A stretch of DNA of 5,996 nt, taken from the NCBI GenBank assembly GCA_013817555.1, contig JACDCN010000137.1, forward strand, positions 1-5,996. Direction: 5' to 3'. The position numbers were made by a program, and so were the translations under genes. Below, piece by piece: positions 1 through 5,996 of the stretch. The notes beneath the pieces were generated by a model that saw only the letters and a list, made by a program, of their open reading frames with translations, was not told the origin of the DNA and did not search any database. This DNA comes from Actinomycetota bacterium. Its GTDB lineage: Bacteria > Actinomycetota > Thermoleophilia > Gaiellales > Gaiellaceae. How positions within the stretch are numbered: position 1 is the first letter of the stretch; every line of letters begins with the position of its first letter.

Positions 1-1262
1 CGGCTGCGATCGCAACTGCGGTGGCGCTTCTCCTCTATCCGGGATACGTCTCGCTCTTCCATCAGCTCTCGAGCGACGCGTTGTTTGCAGCGGCCTTTGC
101 GCTGGTGGCATTGCTCTCCGCACGTGCGGTCGAGAGTCCCAGCGCAACCCGCGCAGTGGCGGTCGGCGCAGGTGTGTCGGCTCTGGTTTTCGTCCGCCCG
201 GTCGCCCAGGTGCTGCTCCTCCTCGTGCTCGTTCCACTGGTCGCGGGGAAGACGTTGCGCCTGCGGCTGCAGGGCTCGGCGGCCTTTGTGCTTGCCGCGA
301 TCCTTCCGCTGCTCGGCTGGGCAGTGCACAACGCACTTCGCGCGGACGACTTCACGCTTGCGCGCGGGGGCGGAGCGACGCTTCCGTTGTTCCGTGTCTT
401 CGTCTCCGACCGCATCGTGCGGCCGGAGAACGGCTCCGCCACGCGCGAGCTCGAGCGTGCGGTTGCTCGAAATCTCCTGCCTTACGAGCCGTACCGCTCA
501 TACGAAATCGATCTCGAGGAGTTCTTCTCCTCGGGCAGCGCACGGATGCACGAGGACCTGACCGGCCTTTCCGACCGGGTGTGGGGCTGGGACGACGACT
601 ACCGGCACCTCGCGCGGGTCGGGCGGGAAGCTGTTCTCGCTCACCCGTGGGCGTACACACGCGGAGTCGCGGAAGATGTACGGCGCTTGCTCGTCTGGCC
701 GCTCTACGCCAACGCGCCGGATGCCGAGGCGAGCGGAAGCACGCGAGCACCCGTTGCGGATCGCCAGCTTCCTGTGCCGAGCGAGGGCCAGCCGATCCCG
801 GCGGCGCGCCAGTCTGGCCACATCTCGACTCGCGACGGCCGAATCCGCGAGGTCTGGACGTCGCCGACCGAGCACCAGATCGTCTTCACGAAGCCTGCTG
901 ACGCGGCGCGCGCGGCCGAGATCGATCGCCGCGTCGACGATCTCTACGAGGGCTTCCCCGACCGCTCCACTCGTCCTGGGGCCATCGATCGGCTGAATAG
1001 CGCCTCGCGCTGGTACCCGCGGCCCGCGCTCTGGCTGCTCGTCGGGTTGCTAGCGGCGTTCGTGCGCCGTCCTCGGGGGTTTGCAGTCCCACTGACCCTC
1101 GCAGGCAGTGCGCTGTTGATTCTCCTCGCGACCTCCCTCGCCGTGTATGCAGTCGCCGAGTACTCGGTACCCGTGACGCCCGCCTTCATCCTCCTCGCCG
1201 CCGTCGGCCTTCTGGGGAGAAAAGCCGGTGCAAGCGAATACTCTCGTCCTGGACATGTCTGA
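1..1262 (+). CDS. GT-C-like membrane glycosyltransferase, C-terminal part (5' end outside window)
   Basis: The reading frame is open from position 3 to the TGA at 1260-1262. The GTG at 21 lies inside a hydrophobic stretch (AAIATAVALLLYPGY), so it is unlikely to be the start and the gene begins upstream. Counting from that GTG as residue 1, likely membrane segments are about 17-36, 45-76 (one or two passes), 85-105, 335-349, 353-378 and 384-400. Between the third and fourth lies a soluble, charged region of about 225 residues. The early YPGYVSLFHQLSSDALF stretch and the late AEYSVPVTPAF stretch resemble the later membrane helices of ArnT/PMT-type (GT39-like) enzymes, which transfer sugars from polyprenyl-phosphate donors outside the membrane. 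The catalytic acidic residues of that family lie near the N-terminus and are not visible here, so activity and donor cannot be judged. The gene overlaps the transketolase gene by 35 nt, indicating one transcript. It could also be a non-catalytic polytopic protein of the locus. Confidence 0.72.
   Translation, partial: AAIATAVALLLYPGYVSLFHQLSSDALFAAAFALVALLSARAVESPSATRAVAVGAGVSALVFVRPVAQVLLLLVLVPLVAGKTLRLRLQGSAAFVLAAILPLLGWAVHNALRADDFTLARGGGATLPLFRVFVSDRIVRPENGSATRELERAVARNLLPYEPYRSYEIDLEEFFSSGSARMHEDLTGLSDRVWGWDDDYRHLARVGREAVLAHPWAYTRGVAEDVRRLLVWPLYANAPDAEASGSTRAPVADRQLPVPSEGQPIPAARQSGHISTRDGRIREVWTSPTEHQIVFTKPADAARAAEIDRRVDDLYEGFPDRSTRPGAIDRLNSASRWYPRPALWLLVGLLAAFVRRPRGFAVPLTLAGSALLILLATSLAVYAVAEYSVPVTPAFILLAAVGLLGRKAGASEYSRPGHV
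1214..1219 (+). promoter_or_regulatory. Ribosome binding site deciding the transketolase start
   Basis: A GGGGAG purine run lies 8 nt before the GTG at 1228, a good Shine-Dalgarno match and spacing. The alternative in-frame ATG at 1255 is preceded by a pyrimidine-rich stretch with no such motif. The site lies inside the upstream membrane-protein gene, so that gene's ribosomes pass over it. Confidence 0.6.
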
Positions 1263-3225
1263 CCTCGCCCTCGTTCCCAAGTCGGAGCTCGACCGCGTTC
1301 GCGACGCAGCGGATATCGATCCCGACGCCCGGCTGACGCTCCTCGCGGACATGTGCCGCCTCAACACTCTCGTTGCGATCAAGCGCGCCGGCTCGGGGCA
1401 TCTCGGCTCGAGCTTCAGCGCGCTGGACATCTTCGTCCACCTGCTCTACCACGAGCTGAACGTCGCCGAGCTTGGCTTCGAGCACCCCGAACGGGACGTC
1501 TTCTTCTCGTCGAAGGGACACGACGTCCCCGGTCTGTACGCGGTCCTGTACGGGCTCGGCGTGATTCCGCAGGAGCAGCTGCTCCGCCTGCGCAGGCTCG
1601 GTGGCCTCGACGGGCATCCCGATGTCGGTACCCCCGGGATCGAGGCGACCTCCGGCTCGCTCGGGATGGGCATCTCCAAGGGGCGCGGGATCGCCTGGGC
1701 GAAGTGGAGCCTCGGGCTCGGCGGGCGGGTCGTCGTGATGACCGGGGACGGCGAGCTCCAAGAGGGCCAGAACTGGGAGGCGCTCCAGGCTGCAGCTCAC
1801 GAGCGCCTGGGGACGTTGTGGGTCGTCATCGATCGCAACGAGCTCCAGTCGGACAAGCTCACCGAGGAGATCGTGGCTCTCGGCGATCTCGAGGAGAAGC
1901 TGCGTGCCTTCGGCTGGGACGTCCGTTCCTGCGACGGCCACGACCACGAGGCTCTGCGCGAGGCCTTCGCCGCGTTCCGAGAGGTGGAGGAGCGCCCGAA
2001 TGCCCTGATCGCGCGCACGGTGAAGGGCAAGGGCGTCTCCTTCATGGAGCACTCGGCCGCGCTCGCCGAGGGCGGGGGGTACTACCGCTGGCACGCGGGG
2101 GCGCCCGGCGACGACGACTTCGAACGCGCCCGGGACGAGCTCGTCGCGAGGATCGGGGTGCAACTCCAAGAGCTCGGCCTCGGCGCGCTCGAGCCCTTGA
2201 CCGTGGCTGGCCGGCAGGACGAAGCCGCCTACTCGCTCGAGGCTGAGCCCGAGAGCGGCGCGGGCGCTCCGCTTCAGAAGGTGACCCACGAGTACGTCGT
2301 CGAGGCTTACGGAGACGCGCTCATCGAGCTCGCGCAGGCAAACGACCGCCTAGTGGTGCTGGACGCCGATCTCGCTTCTGACTGCCGCATCCGTGCCTTC
2401 GAGCTCGCCTTTCCGGATCGGTTCGTCGAGTGCGGGATCGCCGAGCAGGACATGGTCTCGACGGCTGCCGGTCTCGCTCGCCACGGCTTCCTGCCGGTCG
2501 TCAACTCGTTTGCCTCCTTCCTCGCCTCGCGCGCGAACGAGCAGATCTACAACCAGGCGAGCGAGGGGTCGAAGGTCGTGTACGCCCTCCACTACGCCGG
2601 CTTGATCCCGGCCGGGCCCGGGAAGTCACACCAGAGCATTCGCGACGTCTCGCTCCTCGGCGCCCTGCCGAACATGACGATCGTGCAGCCGGGGAACTCG
2701 GAGGAGACCGGTGCTCTCCTGCGCTGGGCGGTCGAGGAGGCGGAGGGCGACGTCGCCATCCGCCTCGCGATCGGCCCCTCTCCGCGTCGCATCGAGCTTC
2801 CGGCGGGATACGAGCCGGCGATCGGCTGGGGCGTCGTGCTGCGCGAGGGAGAGGACGCGGTGCTCCTCGCTTACGGCCCGGTGCTGCTGCACGAGGCCCT
2901 CGTCACCGCCGAGCGCCTCTCTCACGACGGAATCGGCCTACGGGTCGTGAACATGCCCTGGCTCAACCGCGTCGACCCGGACTGGCTGGCGGTGGAGATC
3001 GCCCCGTACCCGCACGTCCTCGTTCTCGACGATCATTCTCCCGTCGGCGCGCTCGGAGACGCGGTCCGGCGCACGCTCGTCGGGCATGAGGTCACGGTCT
3101 ACGGGGTCGAGGGTTGGCCCGCCTGCGGGACGCCCGAGGAAGCCCTTCGCTTCCACGAGCTCGACGGCGCGTCGCTCGCCGGGCGCATCGCCGCGCTGCT
3201 CGGTGTTCGCGCACCCCGCTCATGA
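1228..3225 (+). CDS. Transketolase-like thiamine-diphosphate enzyme, both halves in one chain
   Basis: Predicted 665-residue cytoplasmic TPP enzyme. Transketolases move two-carbon ketol units between sugar phosphates. The N-terminal half (about 38-300) has GSGHLGSS with His58, SSKGHD with His98, GLDGHPD (126-132), and the TPP/metal motif GDGELQEGQNWEA (173-185) followed by DRNELQ (202-207). The second half (about 352-580) has ECGIAEQDM with the expected catalytic Glu406, GPGKSHQSIRD (463-473) and a PNMTIVQPGN segment. The C-terminal domain fills about 535-660. A variable, Ala/Gly/Glu-rich linker (about 320-350) joins the halves. The motifs look closer to the split N- and C-subunit transketolases of archaea and biosynthetic clusters than to TktA, which has a GDGCLMEG-type motif. 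The GTG start has a good RBS; ATG 1255 would give 656 residues. It sits between two glycosyltransferase-type genes, so a glycan-precursor role is inferred, not shown; the substrate is unknown. The DXS-type GDG-TGG motif is absent. Confidence 0.9.
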   Translation: MQANTLVLDMSDLALVPKSELDRVRDAADIDPDARLTLLADMCRLNTLVAIKRAGSGHLGSSFSALDIFVHLLYHELNVAELGFEHPERDVFFSSKGHDVPGLYAVLYGLGVIPQEQLLRLRRLGGLDGHPDVGTPGIEATSGSLGMGISKGRGIAWAKWSLGLGGRVVVMTGDGELQEGQNWEALQAAAHERLGTLWVVIDRNELQSDKLTEEIVALGDLEEKLRAFGWDVRSCDGHDHEALREAFAAFREVEERPNALIARTVKGKGVSFMEHSAALAEGGGYYRWHAGAPGDDDFERARDELVARIGVQLQELGLGALEPLTVAGRQDEAAYSLEAEPESGAGAPLQKVTHEYVVEAYGDALIELAQANDRLVVLDADLASDCRIRAFELAFPDRFVECGIAEQDMVSTAAGLARHGFLPVVNSFASFLASRANEQIYNQASEGSKVVYALHYAGLIPAGPGKSHQSIRDVSLLGALPNMTIVQPGNSEETGALLRWAVEEAEGDVAIRLAIGPSPRRIELPAGYEPAIGWGVVLREGEDAVLLAYGPVLLHEALVTAERLSHDGIGLRVVNMPWLNRVDPDWLAVEIAPYPHVLVLDDHSPVGALGDAVRRTLVGHEVTVYGVEGWPACGTPEEALRFHELDGASLAGRIAALLGVRAPRS

Positions 3226-4604
3226 AGCGGGTCTGGCTCGTCCTTCCCGACCAGCTCTCGATCCGCATGTTCTTCGACGCCGGGATCGTGGACGGGCTCC
3301 GCGACCGGCTCGGCGACAGGCTCACCGCGGTCTTCGTCGTATCTCGCGAGGAGGCGTCAGAGTGGAGCGCGCGACTCGGGGACGTTCCCCTGCTCCTCGG
3401 CGACGACCTCACGGCGCCGCCGGCCACGCGCCCGTCGCGCGTCTCGAGTCGGCTCGATGCCTGGCTCGACCGGCTGGTCGGTTACCACCCGCTCGCGATC
3501 CGGCTCAACCACCGGCACGGCTTCCACCTGGAACGAATGCAACCCGGCCATCCCAACTGGATGCTCGACTCCGACCGGGAGGGCCCGCTGCCGCGCTGGG
3601 GCTTTCTCGAGCGAGCGATGACGCGATGGCACTTCGGTGCGCGTCGCCCCGTGCCTCGCGCGCTCCTCGAGACGATGCGGCATGAGTGCTCCGCGCTTGT
3701 CGTCAGCAACGTCCAGCCCAGAAATACCGTCCCGTTCCTCATAGCCGCTCGGCGTCTGCAGCTGCCCGTGATCGCACATGTGGCGAGCTGGGATCACACG
3801 GTCGGAAAAGGGGTCATCTCGCCCTACTGCGATCTCTACATCGTCCAGAACGAAGTCATGGAGGACGACTTGCGGCGATATCACGACATATGCCCCGAGC
3901 GCGTCCGAGTGACCGGCTGGCCGCAGACCGACCTTTTCCAGCGCCGCCGTCCGCGGAGCGAGTACGAGGCGCTCGTGCGCCGGTATGGCCTCGACCCGAG
4001 CCGTCCGCTCGTGCTGGTCATGGGGAACACGCCCACGAATGCGCCGTATGAGGGCCGATTCGTCGAGCGCGTACTCGGTTGGTGGGAAGAAGCCCCGCGA
4101 GACCGCTTCCAGCTCCTGTTCCGCCCGCATCCGCGCGACCGGGAGTGGCGCGGGCGGTTCGGCGCCGCTACCGGCCGCGAAGGAGTCTTTGTGCAGGAGC
4201 CGAGCTACACCGATCTCGAGGAGCTCGCGACGCTCCTCCAGCACGGCGACGTCGTCGTCTGCAATGCCGGCACGATCCTGCTCGACGCGCTCGTCAACGA
4301 CCGGCCGTCCGTCTGCGTGCTCTACGACGAGGGCGCCCCGGCCGGCGAGTCCTGGGCGGCGAAGAACGTCATCGGCGAGCATTACCGGGAGCTGGCTGCG
4401 TCCGGCGCCTTCTGCACCGCCGAGAGCTTCGAGGAGGTCGTCGCGGGGATCGAGCGCGCGCTGGCAAACCCCGCCGAGCTCGCCGAGGAGCGGCGTCTTG
4501 CGGTGCTCGATGTCGTCGGCGCGGTCGATGGTCGCGCGGCAGAGCGGGTGGTCGACGCCATCGTCGCGAGCATTCGAGTTCGATCCGAGAGAGACCGAGG
4601 TTGA
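3222..4604 (+). CDS. GT-B-fold glycosyl- or polyol-phosphate transferase (CDP-glycerol transferase / 2-epimerase-like)
   Basis: Predicted 460-residue soluble or membrane-associated transferase. The N-terminal half opens with MKRVWLVLPDQLS, a beta strand typical of a Rossmann-like domain, and includes VVSNVQPRN (160-168) and ASWDHTVGKG (188-197). Then come SPYCDLYIVQNEVMEDDL (200-217), TGWPQTDLF (231-239), a new strand VLVMGNTP (264-271), FRPHPRD (300-306) and CNAGTILLDAL (347-357). The order 'D-x-Y-V-x-N', 'TG-x-P-x-x-D', 'RPHP' and 'N-x-G-T' matches CDP-glycerol glycerophosphotransferases and related GT-B or UDP-GlcNAc 2-epimerase-like proteins of surface-polymer loci. Donor and acceptor cannot be read from sequence. 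The open frame extends back to 3114, but that extension is an Arg-rich translation of the transketolase end in another frame. The ATG at 3222 overlaps the preceding TGA (ATGA) and begins the conserved fold. No RBS is visible before it, so translational coupling is likely. Confidence 0.85.
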   Translation: MKRVWLVLPDQLSIRMFFDAGIVDGLRDRLGDRLTAVFVVSREEASEWSARLGDVPLLLGDDLTAPPATRPSRVSSRLDAWLDRLVGYHPLAIRLNHRHGFHLERMQPGHPNWMLDSDREGPLPRWGFLERAMTRWHFGARRPVPRALLETMRHECSALVVSNVQPRNTVPFLIAARRLQLPVIAHVASWDHTVGKGVISPYCDLYIVQNEVMEDDLRRYHDICPERVRVTGWPQTDLFQRRRPRSEYEALVRRYGLDPSRPLVLVMGNTPTNAPYEGRFVERVLGWWEEAPRDRFQLLFRPHPRDREWRGRFGAATGREGVFVQEPSYTDLEELATLLQHGDVVVCNAGTILLDALVNDRPSVCVLYDEGAPAGESWAAKNVIGEHYRELAASGAFCTAESFEEVVAGIERALANPAELAEERRLAVLDVVGAVDGRAAERVVDAIVASIRVRSERDRG

Positions 4605-4617
4605 GGCGAGCGAACGT
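4605..4617. other. 13-nt convergent gap, no terminator visible
   Basis: Only 13 nt separate the stop codons of the plus-strand operon and the minus-strand methyltransferase gene. The gap has no inverted repeat or T-run and is too short for an intrinsic terminator. Any termination signal must lie inside the opposing coding sequence, or termination is Rho-dependent, or the two transcripts overlap. Confidence 0.7.
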
Positions 4618-5427
4618 CTACGACGTATTGATGGCCCGTGCAAACGTGACCGGGTGGACGACGGGCAACGGATCGGCGAGCGGAGTCTCGAAGAGCGCCG
4701 GGAAGCGCCTCACGTCAGCGGTGCAGAACAGCAGATTCTGCCGGTACCAAGACGCCACCCGGTCATCCGACCAGAAGCGCCAGCGAAGTGCCGCCGAGCA
4801 GCTGAAGCCGCACTGCTCGAAGCGGTCGACCCAGTACCCGGGCCACTGCTCGTTGAGATGCCCCTGACCCCCCTGGCCCGGGATCGCGGCGCTGAAAAGG
4901 ACCACGGACGAAAGTGAGCGGAGCGCGGCGACGAGTCGTTCTCCCGCCCTCGGCTCGAGGTGCTCGGCAACCTCGAGGCACAACGCGAGATCGAAGCGGC
5001 CGATGCCCTCGGGGAGTCCGCGCCGCAGATCGTGTGACACATGCTCGACGCCGGGAGCGAGCTCGGTCGCCGCTCCCTCGTCGATCGAGACGGTCCGCGC
5101 TCCGAGGCGCGCGAACTCGGCCCCCCACCAGCCCTCGCCGCCTCCGACGTCTACGACCGAGCTCGCTGAGACGATCTCATGTACAGCAGGTGCAACGATC
5201 GACGCGCTTCGGATGGAGCTCTCGCGAATTGCGGCGAAGGAACTCGGTTCGAAGGGTGTGACTTCGGCATCTGCGGCGTGAGTGAGGGGGCGTCGCTGCA
5301 CCAGAAACCTCGGGTGCAACCGCCACCAGCGACTTCCCTCGAACGCCTCGATCCGCTGTCGAAGGAGCCGAGTCTCACGGCGCAGACGCCGGTTCTCGTT
5401 CAGCAACACTGTGGTCTCGTCGGCCAT
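4618..5427 (-). CDS. Class I SAM-dependent methyltransferase with N-terminal coiled coil
   Basis: Predicted 269-residue cytoplasmic methyltransferase. Residues 7-30 are rich in Leu, Arg and Glu at heptad-like spacing and probably form a coiled coil. It ends in SRWWRLHPR (32-40), a short motif resembling the S-x-x-W-R-L segment found in many polysaccharide-cluster glycosyltransferases and methyltransferases. The Rossmann core starts near 89: motif I VVDVGGGEGWWG (91-102), the acidic Asp116 at the end of strand 2 that should contact the SAM ribose, HDL (132-134), and the post-motif LCLEVAEHLEP (149-159). The segment AAIPGQGGQGHLNEQWPGYW (180-199) is characteristic of a methyltransferase group common in surface-glycan loci. 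The substrate is unknown; O-methylation of a sugar is the likeliest job given the neighbours. The ATG at 5427 is favoured because the coiled coil begins right after it and a TAGAGT element lies 6 nt upstream. No convincing Shine-Dalgarno sequence is present. The gene is transcribed opposite to both neighbours. Confidence 0.88.
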   Translation of the reverse strand: MADETTVLLNENRRLRRETRLLRQRIEAFEGSRWWRLHPRFLVQRRPLTHAADAEVTPFEPSSFAAIRESSIRSASIVAPAVHEIVSASSVVDVGGGEGWWGAEFARLGARTVSIDEGAATELAPGVEHVSHDLRRGLPEGIGRFDLALCLEVAEHLEPRAGERLVAALRSLSSVVLFSAAIPGQGGQGHLNEQWPGYWVDRFEQCGFSCSAALRWRFWSDDRVASWYRQNLLFCTADVRRFPALFETPLADPLPVVHPVTFARAINTS

Positions 5428-5433
5428 CGGGGA

Positions 5434-5439
5434 ACTCTA
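5434..5439 (-). promoter_or_regulatory. Candidate leaderless -10 element for the methyltransferase gene
   Basis: On the minus strand TAGAGT is followed by 6 nt (TCCCCG) and then the ATG at 5427. This fits the TA-N3-T -10 hexamer, which places transcription start at or next to the A of ATG, as known for leaderless genes in actinobacteria and Deinococcus. No TTGAC-like -35 stands at 17-nt spacing (ACTAGG is found there), and no RBS is seen. Assigned by pattern and spacing only. Confidence 0.45.
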
Positions 5440-5458
5440 GAACGCTATCGCCGTCCCC

Positions 5459-5464
5459 TAGTCT
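5459..5464 (+). promoter_or_regulatory. Candidate leaderless -10 element for the GT2 gene
   Basis: TAGTCT is followed by exactly 6 nt (GCGGCC) and the ATG at 5471, the same geometry as the minus-strand element serving the divergent gene. There is no Shine-Dalgarno sequence, in keeping with a leaderless transcript. The position 17 nt upstream reads TCTAGA, not a TTGAC-type -35. Assigned by pattern and spacing only. Confidence 0.45.
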
Positions 5465-5470
5465 GCGGCC

Positions 5471-5996
5471 ATGAAGGTCGTCATGACTTTGCTCGCGCGC
5501 GACGAGGCAGACGTCGTCGACGCGCAGGTCGCGTTTCATCTCCACGCCGGTGTCGACTTCGTGGTGGCGACTGACAATCGCTCCGAGGACGGAACGACCG
5601 AGATTCTCGAGCGGTACGAGCGAGCGGGTTACCTGCATCTCATCCACGAAGCAGGCGACGACATGCGCCAAGACGAGTGGGTGACGCGGATGGCACGCCT
5701 CGCGGCAACCGACTTCGGCGCGGACTGGGTGATCAACTCGGACGCGGACGAGTTCTGGTGGCCCCGCAAGGGGTCGCTGAAGGATGTGCTCGCCCTCGTT
5801 CCTGACCGCTACGGCGTCGTCCGAGGGTGCTGGCGGCATTTTCCTCCCCGTCCGAGCGAGGGTGGCGACGAGCTCTTCGCCGAACGCATGACGGCGCGAT
5901 TGTGCGCGCCTGCGCATCCGGGAGCCAAGGAGACCATCTTCCACGCGCATCAGAAGGTCGCGCACCGCGCAGATCCGGAGATCTACGTCGCCGCCG
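5471..5996 (+). CDS. Family 2 (GT-A fold) glycosyltransferase, N-terminal part (3' end outside window)
   Basis: An open frame starts at the ATG at 5471 and runs without a stop to the right edge (175 complete codons). It begins MKVVMTLLARDEADVV, with a DNRSEDGTTEIL segment (35-46) and INSDADEFWWP (88-98). Asp91 and Asp93 in DADEF form the DxD-type motif that binds the metal and nucleotide-sugar phosphates in GT-A enzymes. This pattern matches the GT2-like group (Pfam Glyco_tranf_2_4 type) frequent in actinobacterial polysaccharide loci. No membrane segment is seen, so the visible part should act in the cytoplasm or at the inner membrane face. The donor and acceptor sugars and the C-terminal half cannot be seen. 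The start is supported by the conserved first strand directly after the ATG and by the TAGTCT element 6 nt upstream. The internal ATG at 5483 would cut into that strand. A 196-codon antisense open frame over it (5965-5375) is a GC-rich shadow. Confidence 0.87.
   Translation, partial: MKVVMTLLARDEADVVDAQVAFHLHAGVDFVVATDNRSEDGTTEILERYERAGYLHLIHEAGDDMRQDEWVTRMARLAATDFGADWVINSDADEFWWPRKGSLKDVLALVPDRYGVVRGCWRHFPPRPSEGGDELFAERMTARLCAPAHPGAKETIFHAHQKVAHRADPEIYVAA

Noticed and set aside
1186..2289. 367-codon open frame on the minus strand
   Set aside because: It is antisense to the transketolase N-half, whose GDG and GHLG motifs are clear. The antisense product has no recognisable domain.
3114..3221. 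36-residue N-terminal extension of the GT-B protein
   Set aside because: Arg-rich out-of-frame translation of the transketolase end. The conserved fold starts at the ATG at 3222, which forms the ATGA junction.
1228..3225. 1-deoxy-D-xylulose-5-phosphate synthase (DXS)
   Set aside because: Similar size and domain order, but the GDGELQEGQ motif and GPGKSHQ segment differ from the DXS GDG-TGG and THHG-type motifs, and the context is glycan synthesis.
3357..4643. 428-codon open frame on the minus strand
   Set aside because: It lies antisense to the GT-B gene, which shows conserved motifs throughout. Its translation has no recognisable domain; long antisense frames are expected at this GC content.
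3985..4917. 310-codon plus-strand frame spanning the convergent junction
   Set aside because: Ser/Arg-rich translation in a different frame from the GT-B gene and antisense to the methyltransferase; no domain signals.
5436..5441. TCTAGA palindrome as an operator
   Set aside because: A 6-bp palindrome overlapping the candidate -10 is too short to support a regulator site; the promoter reading explains it better.
5375..5965. 196-codon open frame on the minus strand over the right-hand gene
   Set aside because: The plus strand here encodes a clear GT2 protein with DADEF. The antisense frame would also overlap the start of the methyltransferase gene and the divergent promoter gap.

Overview
The window is a GC-rich, densely packed stretch of bacterial chromosome. 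It holds five protein-coding genes, two of them cut by the window edges. All five fit a surface-glycan (exopolysaccharide, capsule or O-antigen-like) locus. The GC bias at third codon positions, GTG start use, and TAG-N3 hexamers placed 6 nt before ATG starts suggest a high-GC Gram-positive, possibly a deep-branching actinobacterium such as Thermoleophilia. That lineage is an inference; no marker gene is present.

Layout: on the plus strand, positions 1-4604 hold a three-gene run with overlapping ends. It starts with the C-terminal 419 codons of a polytopic GT-C-like membrane glycosyltransferase, whose start lies outside the window. Next is a 665-residue transketolase-like enzyme, with the TPP-binding half and the pyrimidine/C-terminal half in one chain. 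Last is a 460-residue GT-B-fold transferase resembling CDP-glycerol glycerophosphotransferases and UDP-GlcNAc 2-epimerases. The junctions are a 35-nt overlap and an ATGA overlap, so these genes are very probably one operon.

A minus-strand gene (5427 to 4618) for a class I SAM-dependent methyltransferase with an N-terminal coiled coil meets the operon tail to tail, with only 13 nt between stop codons. It diverges, across a 43-nt gap, from a plus-strand family 2 glycosyltransferase gene that starts at 5471 and runs off the right edge.

Working model (inference): the transketolase homologue makes or remodels a sugar phosphate for the locus. The GT-B and GT2 enzymes transfer sugar or polyol-phosphate units in the cytoplasm, the methyltransferase caps or decorates the glycan, and the GT-C protein acts at the membrane on a lipid-linked donor. 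The two most notable points are the specialised, apparently fused transketolase inside a glycan operon, and the 43-nt divergent gap with two matching leaderless-type promoter candidates. I found no RNA gene, mobile element, CRISPR array or large repeat. No intergenic stretch exceeds 43 nt.
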